The notes under the pieces are model-generated. The model was not told the origin of the DNA. It worked only from the letters and a program-made list of their open reading frames with translations, and searched no databases. Of a DNA stretch of 64,000 nucleotides, positions 61,853 through 64,000 are shown piece after piece (within the stretch, counting starts at the first letter, position 1; every line of letters starts with the position of its first letter). The position numbers and the translations under genes were made by a program. The stretch is from Puccinia triticina (Eukaryota; Basidiomycota; Pucciniomycetes; Pucciniales; Pucciniaceae): positions 4,314,001-4,378,000 of the forward strand of contig NC_070559.1 of NCBI RefSeq assembly GCF_026914185.1. The letters run 5' to 3'.

Positions 61853-62290
61853 TATGTTCCTCTCATTGACCGGTACTGATGGGCCATCAAGGTTGATGTG
61901 TATACACATCAGCAAAAGAGCTTTTCTCTCAATGGCCGGCCAGTATGGGCCATCAAGGGTGATGTGTATACACATCAACAAAAGAGCTTTTCTCTCAATG
62001 GCCGGCCAGTATGGGCCATCAAGAGTTTGATATTTTTGTCTTGATGGCCGGTGTACTGACAGGACACCAAGGGGTATCTGTATCACATTTTGATGGCCAG
62101 TCAGTAGCGGCCATCAAGAGTGCAAATAGTACTTTACTCTTGCTGGCCGGTACTGACCGGCCAACAAGAGAGTGTAGGGGGTTCCTCTTGATGGCCGGTA
62201 CAGACGGGCCATCAAGGCAGGTGTGTATTTCCCCTTGATGACCAGTTAGCACCGGCCATTGAGGGGGTCGTGCATTCCTCTTGCACCTGC
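61850..62290. repeat. Palindromic minisatellite, ATGGCCGG...CCATCAAG
   Basis: Seven or so units of TTGATGGCCGGTACTGACCG plus GCCATCAAGAG or variants. Two adjacent 62-66 bp super-units (61870-62030) share TGATGTGTATACACATCA, itself a palindrome. Within the 60445-62993 element. Confidence 0.75.
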
Positions 62291-63000
62291 CACTGAGAAT
62301 GACAGGTGACGACACACCTGGGGTGCAAGTTTGAATTGGAATCTGGATTATGTCATCCCGACGAAATCCAGATTACATCACCTGCTTGCTGGCAGTGCCA
62401 TTATGCTAAACTCAATATTCAAATAGGGAATTTTTTGAAAAATATTGAACAAAGATTTTCACCCCAAAAAAGTTATGTTATCCAAAACCTCCCAAACTCA
62501 AAAATAAAAAAGTTACTTTATGTTATGTTACTCAAAGAAAATGTTACATTATGCAAATGGCTAATTTGGATAACTAAAAAAAGTTAGGGTATCCAATTAG
62601 CCCTCCGTAACGTACTGTAACGTAACCAACGCTGAAACCATTACGCCACATGTAATGTAAAGCTGTTACATTAATGTAGTGTAATTGCACACCAATACAA
62701 AAAATGCCAGAATGTGCGTACGTCAATTCTGGGCCAAGGTGTACCAATGCAGATCATCAGCAAACAAATTGGCGTTGCCAATACAATTGCTGTAGCGCAT
62801 CAAGAAATCAATGCGCTCCGCTACAGTTTTTTTGTTTTTTTGTTTTTTATCAGCTCATTGTACAGTATTCACTTCATACTTCATTTCACACCAATACATA
62901 AAAATGTAACGGCAATACAGAAAAATATGTTACAGCCATTACACAATACATGGAGCGTAACAGTTTCACCATTGACGTAACTGCCCACCCTTGCTGACAC

Positions 63001-64000
63001 CACTTGTACGCAGCTCACCAGCTAAAATCCAGGGTCCCCCTTGTAGCTAAAATCCCTCACATTTGTCTATATATAGAGCTCTCTCCCCAAGTTTTTTTTC
63101 CCTCAGTTCAGTATTCACCAGTCATTCAGATACCACCCATTAGTCATTCTCATGATCCTTACACTTCATAACATACCATATCATCCCTCATATCTGCAAT
63201 GACCACTGAGCTCACTCTCATATTCTCATCCTCTCATATCACATGCCTGTTGTGAGTTACCCCGTGCTTGGTTCAACTCTCAACTGAGACATATACCCTT
63301 CTCAGCCTAGGCACTCTTCTCAACTTTTTATATCACCCTCTCTAGGACCTTTGTTCAACCCCCACCGGAATCATCAAGTCAACTTCCACCCTTTTCCATC
63401 ATCATTGCCGGGGAGCAAGCAGGGCACCGTGATTTCCCCTCTGTCCATGGAGGCGGCTAAGTGGGAAGCCCTGATGTATCAGAGCTGTGGCCAGGCTGCT
63501 TCAGTCATGAAGCACAGTGTCATGCAAAGACACACGCGCAAATGCACTTGGGAGATTCATATATCAATCCCCCAGCAATAGAAGCTCCCAAGCTCATTGC
63601 TCCAAACTTCCCCTCTCCGCGCCCATCAGAGACTTTCCCACTTCAGAGTTGTCTCATTTTTTAGACACCTCCAACCCACCCTTCTTTTTGAAGGCGCAGG
63701 GGTTTGCGCCTGAACCCCTACACCCTCCTGGTAGCTGTACGCGAAATGAAACTAGCTCATTTCTCTTCCCTAGTCAAGGCAAGGAAGGGGACCCCCCTTC
63801 TTGACCTCTCCACCCTGTACTTGCCACGGGGCGCTGCGCCACAGTACTCCGGGGCAAGTACTAGGTGAGAGAACAACAGCCAAATGGATAAAACCTCAAA
63901 TCTTTCATGTACCTGTCATCAAACCACTTCATCTGGAACCAGACCAGACCTATCACTTGATTAAAACTTGCCAAGCTTAGATTGGTGGGTCTTGTTATCT
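63001..64000 (+). repeat. LTR-related sequence running off the window
   Basis: A TATA module (CTAAAATCCCTCACATTTG, then CTATATATAGAGCTCTC) at 63045-63090 and AAAACTTGCCAAGCTTAG...TTGGTGGGTC at 63963-63995 match parts of the solo LTR at 50509-51409 in the same order. The spacing between them is about 600 bp longer, so something is inserted or the family differs. Short frames at 63350-63800 show no domain. Confidence 0.45.

Larger units (their letters stand above)
60438..63000. mobile_element. 2.5-kb DNA element with hAT-like termini and 7-bp duplication
   Basis: The element is 60445-62993. Ends are CAAGGGTGGGCCGTTACGT and an inverted CAAGGGTGGGCAGTTACGT; CTGACAC lies on both sides (60438-60444, 62994-63000). 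It contains an AT-hook ORF and a palindromic minisatellite but no transposase, so it would depend on a helper. Confidence 0.75.

Overview
The window looks like nuclear DNA of a basidiomycete fungus, most likely a rust (Pucciniales, Puccinia-like). The reasons are short spliced introns, a chitin-pathway GFA1 gene, a snurportin gene, Copia, Ty3/Gypsy-type and hAT elements at very high density, and multi-copy lineage-specific proteins. No prokaryotic features (operons, Shine-Dalgarno sites, CRISPR) were seen. The assignment to rusts is an inference from protein flavour and repeat style, not a database result.

Layout. 0-9 kb: intergenic DNA packed with non-autonomous DNA transposons (a Tc1/mariner-like element, a second TA-flanked element, a 153-bp MITE, a 2.2-kb foldback element, a PIF/Harbinger-like MITE). 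9-26 kb: a gene island. A RING-H2 membrane protein, GFA1 (9 exons, 704 aa) and, divergently, snurportin-1 (5 exons, 357 aa). A recent Copia element sits 24 bp past the snurportin stop codon. Then come a free-standing Copia gag gene and pyridoxal kinase (5 exons, 315 aa). 26.4-27.5 kb: a single-exon 371-aa protein of unknown function, divergent from pyridoxal kinase. 28-43 kb: repeats, including Gypsy-like LTR fragments, two ~600-bp hAT-type MITEs built around palindromic minisatellites, a transposase fragment broken by a 1.2-kb foldback element, a solo LTR and several satellites. 43-47 kb: a 760-aa membrane-anchored or secreted protein with two OTU-protease-like domains that both lack the catalytic Cys, and a small spliced gene. 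49.5-60 kb: a decayed hAT transposon holding a complete Copia element, whose 5' LTR holds two solo LTRs. 60.4-63 kb: another DNA element with an AT-hook ORF and minisatellite. 63-64 kb: an LTR-like sequence that runs off the window.

How the parts relate. The host genes are single-copy housekeeping functions (hexosamine synthesis, U-snRNP nuclear import, vitamin B6 salvage) plus lineage-specific proteins. The mobile DNA can be ordered in time. In three places, removing an insertion with its target-site duplication restores what was there before: the hAT transposase frame, an 818-bp LTR, and a transposase-like frame.

The most interesting items are the catalytically altered tandem OTU-like protein, the palindromic minisatellites inside MITEs that share an ACCGG-centred design at four loci, and a set of elements with apparent 7-bp target-site duplications. 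Exon models were built by hand from splice consensus, phase and family similarity; no transcript data were available.
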